Below, piece after piece: positions 35,535 to 43,262 of a DNA stretch of 64,000 nucleotides (the stretch's first letter is position 1; each line of letters opens with the position of its first letter). Origin of the DNA: Micromonospora inyonensis (GTDB taxonomy: Bacteria > Actinomycetota > Actinomycetes > Mycobacteriales > Micromonosporaceae); the NCBI RefSeq assembly GCF_900091415.1, contig NZ_FMHU01000001.1:2294001-2358000 (forward strand), in the 5' to 3' direction. A program made the position numbers and the translations under genes. Under the pieces are notes generated by a model. That model worked only from the letters and a program-made list of their open reading frames with translations, had not been told where the DNA came from and searched no databases.

Positions 35535-36706
35535 GCCTCACCCCAGACCGCGCGCAGCGCGGCGTCGAAGGCCGGGTCGTGGACGTCGATGTGCCCGTAG
35601 ACCTCATCGACCATCGCAGCCGATGCCCAGCCGCCCGCGTCCCGGGCGATCAGCAGGTTTCCGTCCGCGGCCTCCAGAACCGCGGAGGTGAACGAGTGCC
35701 GGAAGGCGTGCGGCTTCACGATCCCCAGACCGGCGCGTTTCCCGGCCCGGTTGAGCATCCGCCGGGCCCCGACCGGCGCCCACGGCTGGCCGGCATCGGC
35801 GCCGTGCAGTTGGACCAGGAGCATGCCGTGGTCGGCGTCGCGCGGGTATTCGGTGGTGACGTACTCGAAGTAGGTGTGCACCATCGCCGGACTGACCCGC
35901 TTGATCAGCCCGCCGGTCACGATGCCGTGTTCGACCCGCCACGGGTGCTTGGTTTTCGCCTCGGCCCGATTGGGGTTTCCCGGGCGGTGACAGACGTGCA
36001 GGTGCGGGGCGCGGCACTCGCCGCAGGCCGCGTTCTCGCGCAGGTGCAGGTCGACCAGGTGCAGCCCGCAGAGTTCACCGATCCGCAGGCCGCCGTCCGC
36101 GAGCCAGGTCACCACCAGCCGGTCCCGGGCAGCCGACACGGTGGCCAGCAGCTTCTGTCTCGCGCCGTCGGGCAGCATCTTCGGATGCCGACGGTGCGGC
36201 CCCGAGGGCGCGAGCGGGTTGGTCGGCAACGGTGACTTCACATGCCCGAGAAAGGAACGGGCCCGGTCCGCTCGCGACGGCAGCCGGGACGTGTCGAGCT
36301 TCTTGCCGAGCTCGCCGTTGATCCCGAGACAGGATTGGTGCAGGTAGAAGCCCTTCAGGCAGGCCGCCGCCGTCGACAGAGCTGAGCGTCCGTAGGGGTG
36401 CTTGCCGACTCGCCACGGCTCTCCCAGGGGCATACGAACCTCGGCGCCGACGATGCCCATGTAGCGCTCGAGGTCCCGCAGCTGAACCTTGTCGAAGGCC
36501 AGGCACTCGCGCTCCAGCCATCGCAGGTGATCCACCAGGTAGTACGCGTAAGTCCTCTGCGTCCCCGAACCGTCATGCTGCCGCAGGAACCGGTCCGCCT
36601 CCTGATGGACCGTCCCCTCGGGCCACGCGATTGTCCACGACCGCCGTCCGTCCCTCCGCTCGATCTGTTGGACCCTCAAGTCCCCAATCACCACGTGCCG
36701 CGCCAC
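35531..36706 (-). CDS. tnpA: TnpA-like tyrosine recombinase of the Tn554-like element
   Basis: A 391-residue tyrosine recombinase. Catalytic residues: R in GGLRIGELCGLHLVDL, H-x-x-R in HAFRHSFTSAVLEA, and the nucleophile in GGWASAAMVDEVYGHI. An N-terminal core-binding SAM-like region (YAYYLVDHLRWLERECLAF) precedes them. GTG 36704-36706 is preferred because GGAGG lies just upstream and it keeps both recombinase-site repeats (36751-36761, 36818-36829) outside the gene; the frame itself is open to 36784. It overlaps tnpB by four bases. Confidence 0.87.
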   Translation of the reverse strand: MARHVVIGDLRVQQIERRDGRRSWTIAWPEGTVHQEADRFLRQHDGSGTQRTYAYYLVDHLRWLERECLAFDKVQLRDLERYMGIVGAEVRMPLGEPWRVGKHPYGRSALSTAAACLKGFYLHQSCLGINGELGKKLDTSRLPSRADRARSFLGHVKSPLPTNPLAPSGPHRRHPKMLPDGARQKLLATVSAARDRLVVTWLADGGLRIGELCGLHLVDLHLRENAACGECRAPHLHVCHRPGNPNRAEAKTKHPWRVEHGIVTGGLIKRVSPAMVHTYFEYVTTEYPRDADHGMLLVQLHGADAGQPWAPVGARRMLNRAGKRAGLGIVKPHAFRHSFTSAVLEAADGNLLIARDAGGWASAAMVDEVYGHIDVHDPAFDAALRAVWGEA

Positions 36707-36750
36707 TGGTCCTCCGTACCGACTCCAGAACATGACACACGCCCCGGACA

Positions 36751-36829
36751 CGGTCGGTAAAAGAGCCCGGGACGAGCTGGTCACAGTCCCAGACGGACAC
36801 CACGGGCAGGGCTACTCGCGGTCGGTAAA
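36751..36829. repeat. Right terminal repeat and direct subterminal copy of the Tn554-like element
   Basis: GCGGTCGGTAAA at 36818-36829 is the element's end. CGGTCGGTAAA recurs at 36751-36761 in the same orientation, 68 bases inside. Two copies at one end resemble core plus arm sites for a tyrosine recombinase. I saw no second copy inside the left end. Confidence 0.75.
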
Positions 36830-37417
36830 GTCGACGACGATGAGGCTGGTGCGGGCGTCGAGGCAGACGCCGCAGACGGCTTCCATGACCTCGGTGATGT
36901 TGGGTTTGCGTAGCAGCGGGATGCCGAGGAACCGGGCGAACTCGACGGCGATCATCCGTCCGGTGGCGGCGGGTGGGGCGGTGATGTAGACGACCGGGAT
37001 GTCACCGCCGTTGTGCGGGTGGCGCTGCCGGTGGATGACCTCAAGGGTCTTGGCCATCTGGATGATCGCGGTGGTCTTGCCGGTGCGGGCGGGGCCGGAG
37101 ACGATCAGCCCGCAGCGTCCGGTTTCCGCGCGCCGGTTGAGGTAGGTCAGCCGGCGGCCTTCGAGGGTCACGCGGCGGATGGTGGCGGTGGCGATCACCA
37201 CCAGCTGGGCGTGGTGGGTGAGTCGGGCCTCGTCGTAGGCCAGGCGCTGGCCGGCGGTGAGTGTGGTCAGTCGGCCGTGGTCGAGCAGGTCCGGGACGTG
37301 CGGGGTGGTATGCACGAACCGTCGCCATCCCCGCAGCGTGGTGAGCTGCAGATGTTCGGCGTCGGTGCTGTCGGGTTGGGGCGGCGGGGCGGCGGGGGCG
37401 TGGGCCGCGGTCACCAT
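36830..37417 (-). pseudogene. tniB: tniB of Tn7-like transposon 2, N-terminal part
   Basis: 196 codons from ATG 37415-37417 through Walker A GPARTGKTTAII to the first half of Walker B (TSLIVVD). Reading on into the inserted element adds only FTDRE and a stop at 36812-36814. The ATG overlaps the tniA stop by seven bases. The truncated protein keeps the ATP-binding loop but lacks Walker B acid E, sensors and the C-terminal domain, so it should be inactive. Confidence 0.88.
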
Positions 37418-39489
37418 CGTTTCGTTGCCTCCAGGTATGGGTCGAACACGCCGAGAGGGATGACCTCGGCCAGTGCTTGCCCGGTGTCGTCGCCGTCGGG
37501 TGCGCCGGTGGGGGTGGTGCCGGTGTCGGGCTCCGGCGTGGCCGCCGGTTCGGGACGTGGCCAGGCCGGTGGGGTGGTGGAGCGGGTGCGGGCGCGGACC
37601 CGCCGGTCCCGCTTGGACGTCGAAGGCGTCGGGTCGGGGCCGCGGTTGGCGCGTCGCAGCAGTGCCTGCACCGCCTCGGCGATCTCGGCTTGCGTGGCGT
37701 CGGGCAGCTTCGCGCGGACGTGGTCCCAGGCCAGTTCCCCGAACGGCAGCCCGTCGCGGTGCAGGTGCGTCCAGAACACGGTGATCCAGCCGCCGGTATC
37801 CGGGTCACGTATCCAGATCCGGGACACGTCGTAGGGGTCGTGGTGGACCTGCCACAGGTTCTTGTGGGCGGTGTTTCCCGACGGCTGCCGGCGCAGCGGG
37901 TTGAGCTGTTCGGCGTCGTAGGTGCGGTGCCGGTGCTTGATGCCGTAGGCGTTGATCGCCTTCCAGCAGGTCGGCAGCAGCGCGATGTAGTCGTCGCCGG
38001 ACAACGCGACCGGCAGGTAGCCGGTCGACTCGACCAGCGTCGCGTACTTCTCGTTCGGGGTGAACGTGCGTCCCGGCGTGGCCGGGTCGCGCAGGCCGTC
38101 GTGGGGGCGGTTCTGCCAGGCCGCGACGATCCACTCGTCGAGCAGGTTCTGCAGTTCCAGCATCGACCACAACGCCTTGGCCTCCAGGCCGCGGCCCCGC
38201 CGTTCCGTGTTGGAACCGGCGTAGCCGGACACGAACTGGGCGAACAGCGTCCCGACCGCCGACATCAGCTTCTCGACGTGCGGCTTCTCCGCCGGCGAGC
38301 CGGGGTGGGTGGGCTGAAAGTTGATCCCCAGGAACGCGCAGGACGAGCGGAAGTTGCGCGACAGGAACACGCTGCCCTGGTCGACCACGATCGTCTCCGG
38401 AACGATGACCGGACGGGCCGCGGCGTGTTCGAGCCGCTCGTCGATGTCGGCCAGCCGCCGGTGCGGCAACACCGACCTCGACATCGCCAAAGCCTGCGTC
38501 CAGCCGGGCCGCATCGGCTCCGGTGTCAGGGCCCGGGCCAGCAGGATGCTGGCGTCGACCGATTTCGTGGTGGGGCGCAGCACCGCCGCGGTCACCGTTC
38601 TGGTGGCCACGTCGATCACCCCGGTCAGCTCCACGCGCCCCGGTGTGCCGTCGTCAAGCAGAACCAGCACGTCCAGCGGTGTGGAGTCCATCTCCATCAG
38701 CTCACCCGGGGCGAACACCCGGGGCCGGGAGAACGGCGCCGACGGTGCCGACGCCACCGAGCGGCGACTGCGGGCCGAACCCGTCGTGTGCAGCCCGACG
38801 GCCAGCTTGTCCAACAACCGATACAAGGTCGCCTGCGACGGCATCACCACCAGGCCGTGGTGGCACTCATCAAGGATCTGCCGCGCCCGCCACAACAGAT
38901 AACCACCCGTGCGGGTCGAGTCGTCGGTGGCCTCGGCGACCGCCGCCCGCACCGCCTCCACCACCCGCGCGTCGACCCGGCCGAACCGCGACGGCTGCCG
39001 CAACAGCCGCTGATCGACCAGCGCCGCGACCCCGCCGGCCTCGTAACGCTGCCGCTGACGCTTCAGCGTCGGCACCGTTACCGCGTGTCCGGCCGCCCGC
39101 AGTTCGGCGGCCTTGACCTGCTCCCGACTGGTCACCGTCGTCACCGCCGGATCGAAGCCAGGCCGGGCCACCGCCCCGGCCGGCGCGTCCGGCGCCAGGC
39201 CGTGGATGACCTCCAACACCTGGCGCTCCCACCACAACGCCCGCTCAGTCACCTCGCCGGGAAGACGGTCCAGCACGGCCGCCGACCCCACCCCAGCGGC
39301 GACGCTGCGCTGTCCGAGCACCGCGAAGTCCGCCTCCGACAGCAGATGAGCCAACCGGACTCCCTCGGTCTGGCCGGCCTCGTCGGTCAACAGCACCAGC
39401 GTCCCGGACCAACCCACCACGGTCCGGACGACCCCGGCGGCCCGCACCCGATCCCCCGGACAAAGCCGCGGCAACCGCCGACCGCTCAC
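37411..39489 (-). CDS. tniA: TniA/TnsB-like DDE transposase of Tn7-like transposon 2
   Basis: A 692-residue transposase. N-terminal HTH modules (VKAAELRAAGHAVTVPTLKR) lead to the integrase core with acids in LMEMDSTPLDVLVL, IVVDQGSVFLSRNF and EKPHVEKLMSAVG, then the Mu-type beta-barrel and a Pro/Thr-rich basic tail. The start is GTG 39487-39489, overlapping the tnsA stop. The frame is open further upstream, but that part is a shadow of tnsA. This protein and the TniA of transposon 1 share the plan but are clearly different in sequence, so the two transposons arrived independently. Confidence 0.88.
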   Translation of the reverse strand: MSGRRLPRLCPGDRVRAAGVVRTVVGWSGTLVLLTDEAGQTEGVRLAHLLSEADFAVLGQRSVAAGVGSAAVLDRLPGEVTERALWWERQVLEVIHGLAPDAPAGAVARPGFDPAVTTVTSREQVKAAELRAAGHAVTVPTLKRQRQRYEAGGVAALVDQRLLRQPSRFGRVDARVVEAVRAAVAEATDDSTRTGGYLLWRARQILDECHHGLVVMPSQATLYRLLDKLAVGLHTTGSARSRRSVASAPSAPFSRPRVFAPGELMEMDSTPLDVLVLLDDGTPGRVELTGVIDVATRTVTAAVLRPTTKSVDASILLARALTPEPMRPGWTQALAMSRSVLPHRRLADIDERLEHAAARPVIVPETIVVDQGSVFLSRNFRSSCAFLGINFQPTHPGSPAEKPHVEKLMSAVGTLFAQFVSGYAGSNTERRGRGLEAKALWSMLELQNLLDEWIVAAWQNRPHDGLRDPATPGRTFTPNEKYATLVESTGYLPVALSGDDYIALLPTCWKAINAYGIKHRHRTYDAEQLNPLRRQPSGNTAHKNLWQVHHDPYDVSRIWIRDPDTGGWITVFWTHLHRDGLPFGELAWDHVRAKLPDATQAEIAEAVQALLRRANRGPDPTPSTSKRDRRVRARTRSTTPPAWPRPEPAATPEPDTGTTPTGAPDGDDTGQALAEVIPLGVFDPYLEATKRW

Positions 39490-40249
39490 CACGACGACCC
39501 CGACGCCCGCACCACCGTCGCCGGGCCCAGCAGCGCACCGACCAGATCCCCCGTCAGCACGTGCCGCCAGAGCAGGTGGAACAGCACCGGCAGAACCAAC
39601 AGCCGATCCCCGGCCCGCCCAGCGCCCTCGAACAACGGCGCCGGCTGGGCGAACACCTCCAACAACCGGGCTGTGACGTCCTCGCGCCGGCCGCAACGCG
39701 GATGCCGATACCGCGACAGCCAGCGCACGTTCGCCGCGAACACCGACTCCATGACACCGATCCGACGAAACCGCCAGCCGACCGTCCGACACGCTGCGGC
39801 CGTCACCGCGAACGCCTCCGCATCGCGAACCTTGACCCGCTCATCAGGGCGCACGTCGATCACCAACCCACTGCCGTCCTCGAGGCGGACGAAGTAGTCC
39901 GGCAAATGCCGGCGCACCCCACCCGCCTCCGGCCAGGACAGCCAAACGGCTGCGACGCGATCCCGACCACCGCCGGATCGAAGTCCAGCAGCATCACATG
40001 ATCACGTTCCAGCCACGACTCGTAGCCCACATGCCGGCCCACTGTGGATGACCACCACCGGCCCGGGAAGTTCCGCTGACCCTTGAACATCGGAAACGCC
40101 CGCGCCGGCGCGACGTCCTCGAACCGCACCCCGCCGCACCGCGCCAACGGCTCACAGCGCACCTCACCGTCCACGCCCACGAACTCGATCATGAACTCGT
40201 CCGCGTCGACGACACCGACAGGGGCGACGGAATCCGAAGCAGTGCTCAC
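39486..40249 (-). pseudogene. tnsA: TnsA-like endonuclease subunit of Tn7-like transposon 2, frameshifted
   Basis: The N-terminal half from GTG 40247-40249 runs to YESWLERDHVMLLDFDPAVV then GIASQPF; the expected continuation (WLSWPEAGGVRRHLPDYFVR, IDVRPDERVK) lies in another frame of the same strand. One missing base in the T-run (AAA on the plus strand at 39944-39946) explains it; total length 764 needs one base to be divisible by three. The catalytic acids E and D are conserved, but the lysine position reads R (IDVRPD against VDVKPA in transposon 1). Inactive if the indel is real. Confidence 0.82.
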
Positions 40250-40313
40250 GAAGCTGACAAACGAGCGACGGCGCTGACAGAAACCGCCTCACGGCAACCC
40301 GGTCACAAGCAGC

Positions 40314-40391
40314 CGGATCACCTCAACTGAGAAAACCCTCCAGTCGGATCACCTCGAGTGAGAAAAGAGCAGGTCAACTGAGAAAGGACAG
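40314..40391. repeat. Right-end transposase-binding repeats of Tn7-like transposon 2
   Basis: Three copies of CGGATCACCTCAACTGAGAAAA type: 40314-40336, 40346-40367 and a shorter copy 40372-40386 running into the GGACA terminus at 40391. They are inverted relative to the main left-end copies, as required for transposon ends. Confidence 0.88.
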
Positions 40392-40416
40392 ACGGGATGT
40401 GCTGCCGCCCATCGGC

Positions 40417-40436
40417 GGCTGTGAGCGGCTGTGAGT
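40417..40436. promoter_or_regulatory. Tandem CGGCTGTGAG repeat in the DNA-modification promoter
   Basis: Two adjacent 10-bp copies 80-100 bases upstream of the first plus-strand gene. The complement AACTCACAG follows near 40456. Likely operator for a dimeric regulator, since CTGTGAG recurs in other ICE intergenic regions. Confidence 0.45.
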
Positions 40437-40517
40437 TCGACAAGCGTTCGCCAGAACTCACAGAACCCGGTTTGGGGGTGTCAGCGCTTCACGGCGCGGC
40501 GCGGAGCCGACATCCAC

Positions 40518-41453
40518 ATGAGCGAGCACACGCCGCACACGCACCACCAGGCCGCCCACATCGAGCCGGCCGACCCCGCACTCATCGACCTGATCGCCGG
40601 CAACCCGCCGGTACCGATCACGGTCTGGCGCACGGCCCGTACCGGTGCCGAGATCCACGCCAGCCTGCCCGCCCGTCTCGCCTACCGTCTCGTCGCCGCC
40701 TACAGCCGGCCCGGCGAGGCGGTCGTCGACCTCACCACCGACCACGCCCTGACCGCGATCTGCGCCCGAGGTGGGCGTCGGCACCACCGCGCCTGGTTCA
40801 CCGACAGGTCGAGCCTGATCATCGGCCCCAACACCACGGACCAGGCCACGGCCACGCCCGACCCCAACCCCCTCACCGAGCAGTCCGACCCGATCGACGG
40901 CGAAGGCGAGGACCCGCCCGAGCTGACCGAGTGGTTCGGCGACGACCTCACCGATCCCGACCTGTCCGGCACGGACACCTCGGTCGTCCATCCGTCGGAT
41001 GACGGTCCGCTGGAGGCGGCTACCAGCCTGGTGGTCGCATGCTGGCCGCTGCACGAAGCGGACAAGCCCGCCCGGATCCGCCTCGCCTGGCTCCTCGCGA
41101 CCTGCGCGCGGCTCCTGCGACCCGGTGGCTGCCTCGTCCTCGTCGTCGGCGTGCCCGCCGGTACACAGCCCACGCCGGAGGACTTCGGTCCGCTGGTATC
41201 CGCCGCCTCCCGCGCAGGGCTCAGCTACCTGCAGCACATCGTCGCGGTCGAGGCCGACACCGACGGCGACCAGTTCATCTACTACCACAGCGCCGACGAG
41301 GAACTGCTCACCCTGGCCCACGCCAACCCCGAGCAGTGGTCGGTCGCCCACCTGCGGGTTCACGCCGACCTGCTGGTCTTCACCCCACACCCGACCCCGG
41401 CAGCCCAGTCAGGACGGCGCCGCGACCGCGATGGCGGTGATCGCCGTGCCTGA
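40518..41453 (+). CDS. Degenerate methyltransferase-like protein, 311 aa
   Basis: It aligns by eye to the next gene's DNA methyltransferase: ARLAYRLVAAYSRPGEAVVD matches AHAVRAYTQPGDLVLD, SLVVACWPL stands where ALVVTSPPY is, CARLLRPGGCLVLVV matches CATLLRPGGAVVVTA, and ADLLVFTP matches EDVLIFIK. But the SAM-binding loop (DLTTDHALT for DPMCGIGTT) and the catalytic SPPY (ACWP) are lost, so it is probably catalytically inactive. It likely acts as a partner subunit of the neighbouring enzyme, an inference from the fold and pairing. Start ATG 40518-40520; first gene of the plus-strand ICE operon. Confidence 0.65.
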   Translation: MSEHTPHTHHQAAHIEPADPALIDLIAGNPPVPITVWRTARTGAEIHASLPARLAYRLVAAYSRPGEAVVDLTTDHALTAICARGGRRHHRAWFTDRSSLIIGPNTTDQATATPDPNPLTEQSDPIDGEGEDPPELTEWFGDDLTDPDLSGTDTSVVHPSDDGPLEAATSLVVACWPLHEADKPARIRLAWLLATCARLLRPGGCLVLVVGVPAGTQPTPEDFGPLVSAASRAGLSYLQHIVAVEADTDGDQFIYYHSADEELLTLAHANPEQWSVAHLRVHADLLVFTPHPTPAAQSGRRRDRDGGDRRA

Positions 41454-42399
41454 GCACACCGCCACCGGCCACCCCGACCCGAACGAGCCGCACGTCCCCC
41501 GCCCCGCCGCCAGCGAGGACTACCCGGGCCGGCATCGGGCCGACCCCGGCGGCCTGTCCGTCTGGGCCACCGCCCAGTCCACCGGACCCGTCCAGCGACG
41601 CGGCCGGTACGTGCCGGAGTCGGTCAAGCACCCCGCCCGGATGCTGCCCGCGATCGCCGCCCACGCCGTGCGCGCCTACACCCAGCCCGGTGATCTGGTC
41701 CTGGACCCGATGTGCGGCATCGGCACCACCTTGGTCGAAGCGGTCCACGCCGGCCGCGACGCCTTCGGTATCGAGTACGAACCGCGGTGGAGCAACATCG
41801 CCGACGCCAACATCCGCCACGCTCACGACCAGGGCGCGATTGGCCGGGCATCGGTGATCCGCGGCGACGCGACCCGACTGATGTCCCTCGTCCCAGCAGC
41901 GCTCAACGGGCAGGTGGCCCTCGTCGTCACCTCACCGCCCTACGGGCCGACGGTGCACGGCCTGGTCCGTCCCGGCGCGGACGGGGTCGTCAAGTACGAC
42001 GACCGGTACGGCGAGGACAAGGGCAACCTCGCCTACCGCGACCTGACCGGCCTCGCCGACGGATTCGCCCAGATCCTGGCCGGCTGCGCCACCCTGCTCC
42101 GCCCCGGAGGGGCGGTCGTGGTCACCGCCCGCCCGTGGCGCAAACGAGGCGAACTGGTCGACCTGCCCAGCGCCGTCATCGCCGCCGGCCTACGCGCTGG
42201 CCTGACCCCGACCGAGCGGTGCGTCGCGCTGCTCGCCGCCGTCCGCGACGGGCACCTCGTCGCCCGCCCGTCCTTCTTTCAACTCCAGCAGGTGCGCAAG
42301 GCCAGGGCCGGTGGGGTGCCGATGCACCTCATCGCCCACGAGGACGTCCTGATCTTCATTAAGGGGCCGTCGGGAAGCGGAACCGAGGTGGTGGCGTGA
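41431..42399 (+). CDS. Site-specific DNA methyltransferase (SPPY type, N4-cytosine/N6-adenine)
   Basis: A 322-residue amino-methyltransferase. Motif I is LVLDPMCGIGTTLVEA, followed by FGIEYEPRWSNIA, motif IV VTSPPYGPT, and RPGGAVVVTARPWRKRG. The SPPY form is common in N4-cytosine enzymes but also seen in N6-adenine ones, so the base is not settled. The ATG at 41431 overlaps the upstream gene's end by 23 bases. A similar but degenerate protein precedes it and a PP-loop protein follows with a GTGA overlap. No restriction endonuclease gene is near. Confidence 0.85.
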   Translation: MAVIAVPEHTATGHPDPNEPHVPRPAASEDYPGRHRADPGGLSVWATAQSTGPVQRRGRYVPESVKHPARMLPAIAAHAVRAYTQPGDLVLDPMCGIGTTLVEAVHAGRDAFGIEYEPRWSNIADANIRHAHDQGAIGRASVIRGDATRLMSLVPAALNGQVALVVTSPPYGPTVHGLVRPGADGVVKYDDRYGEDKGNLAYRDLTGLADGFAQILAGCATLLRPGGAVVVTARPWRKRGELVDLPSAVIAAGLRAGLTPTERCVALLAAVRDGHLVARPSFFQLQQVRKARAGGVPMHLIAHEDVLIFIKGPSGSGTEVVA

Positions 42400-43262
42400 C
42401 CGCACCCACCCACCGCTTCCTCTCCCTCGGTGCCGGGGTGCAGAGTTCCACGCTCCTGCTGCTCGCCGCGCAGGACAGGATCCCCTCGTTTGACGCGGCG
42501 ATCTTCGCCGACACCTCATGGGAGCCGGCTGCGGTCTACCGGCACCTGGACCGCCTGACCGGCATCGCCGAGCGGGCGGGGATCGAGGTCGTGCGGGTCA
42601 GCGCCGGGGACATTCGGGCTGACGCGCTCGATCCGGCGCACCGCTTCGCGAGCATGCCGCTGTTCACGCTCGGGCCGAACGGCGAGCGGGGTATGGCGCG
42701 TCGGCAGTGCACCTCCGAGTACAAGATCAAACCGATCAAGGCGGAGGTGCGACGCCGGCTCGGCTACCCGCACCCGATGCGAGTGCCGGCCGGTGTCCGG
42801 GCGGACATGGCGATCGGGATCAGCGTCGACGAGATCGGCCGGGCCCGGGACTCCGACGTCGGCTACATGCGCAACGTCTTCCCGCTGCTCGACCTGGGCT
42901 GGCGGCGCGACGACTGCCTCCGCTACCTGAGCCAGCAGGGCCTCGGGGACACCCCGAAGTCGTCGTGCGTGGGCTGCCCGTTCCACGACGACCGCTTCTG
43001 GGCCGGCCTGAAGGCCAACAGCCCAGCCGAATGGGCGGACGCGGTCGCCTTCGACCACGCCATCCGCGACGGCTCCGCCCGGGCCAACGCCGAAGGGCAC
43101 CCGCTGCGCGGCCGGTTCTTCCTGCACCGGCAGCGGGCGCCCCTCGACGAGGTGGTCCTGCGTCCACGCCCACAGGCGGGGGACACGCTCGGCTGCGGGC
43201 CGTGGACCTGCCCGCACGAAGCGCCGGCCGCGGTCGACGCCGCGCACAAGGAGGTGGCGTGA
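42396..43262 (+). CDS. PAPS-reductase-like PP-loop ATP pyrophosphatase family protein
   Basis: A 288-residue protein related to phosphoadenosine-phosphosulfate reductase and DndC-type enzymes. The PP-loop is LSLGAGVQSSTLLLLAA; other landmarks are AIFADTSWEP, RRQCTSEYKIKPIK and SSCVGCPFHDDRFW, with cysteines placed to hold a metal or carry sulfur. Members adenylate a substrate or transfer sulfur; many phages and mobile elements carry this subgroup without assigned function. The GTG start overlaps the stop of the DNA methyltransferase, and its stop overlaps the next methyltransferase start, so it belongs to a DNA-modification operon. Confidence 0.8.
   Translation: MTAPTHRFLSLGAGVQSSTLLLLAAQDRIPSFDAAIFADTSWEPAAVYRHLDRLTGIAERAGIEVVRVSAGDIRADALDPAHRFASMPLFTLGPNGERGMARRQCTSEYKIKPIKAEVRRRLGYPHPMRVPAGVRADMAIGISVDEIGRARDSDVGYMRNVFPLLDLGWRRDDCLRYLSQQGLGDTPKSSCVGCPFHDDRFWAGLKANSPAEWADAVAFDHAIRDGSARANAEGHPLRGRFFLHRQRAPLDEVVLRPRPQAGDTLGCGPWTCPHEAPAAVDAAHKEVA

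Larger units (their letters stand above)
31093..36829. mobile_element. Tn554-like (recombinase-trio) element inserted in tniB
   Basis: Bounded by perfect 12-bp inverted repeats TTTACCGACCGC (31093-31104) and GCGGTCGGTAAA (36818-36829) and flanked by GTCGAC on both sides. It contains two tyrosine recombinases (TnpA-like and TnpB-like), a TnpC/DUF6262-like protein and a DinB/DUF664 cargo gene. This gene set defines Tn554-family site-specific transposons. Total length 5737 bp. The insertion point is exactly within the Walker B codons of tniB. Confidence 0.92.
29786..40391 (-). mobile_element. Tn7-like transposon 2, both ends and TSD GACGG resolved
   Basis: Left terminus TGTCCGTTCTCAGT at 29786; right terminus ACTGAGAAAGGACA ending at 40391; GACGG on both sides (29781-29785 and 40392-40396). 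A 5-bp duplication and TGT/ACA ends are the Tn7/Tn5053 hallmark. Genes from right to left are tnsA (frameshifted), tniA, tniB (split) and tniQ. Without the nested 5.7-kb Tn554-like element it is about 4.9 kb and holds only transposition genes. It sits in the ICE control region. Confidence 0.92.

Noticed and set aside
37411..39792. TniA start at 39792
   Set aside because: The first 101 codons are Gly/Arg-rich and overlap the tnsA coding region in another frame; the GTG at 39489 overlaps the tnsA stop as in the sister operon.
29786..40391. CRISPR array or Cas genes accompanying the Tn7-like transposons
   Set aside because: No regularly spaced repeats with unique spacers and no Cas-like protein; the repeats at the ends are transposase-binding sites.
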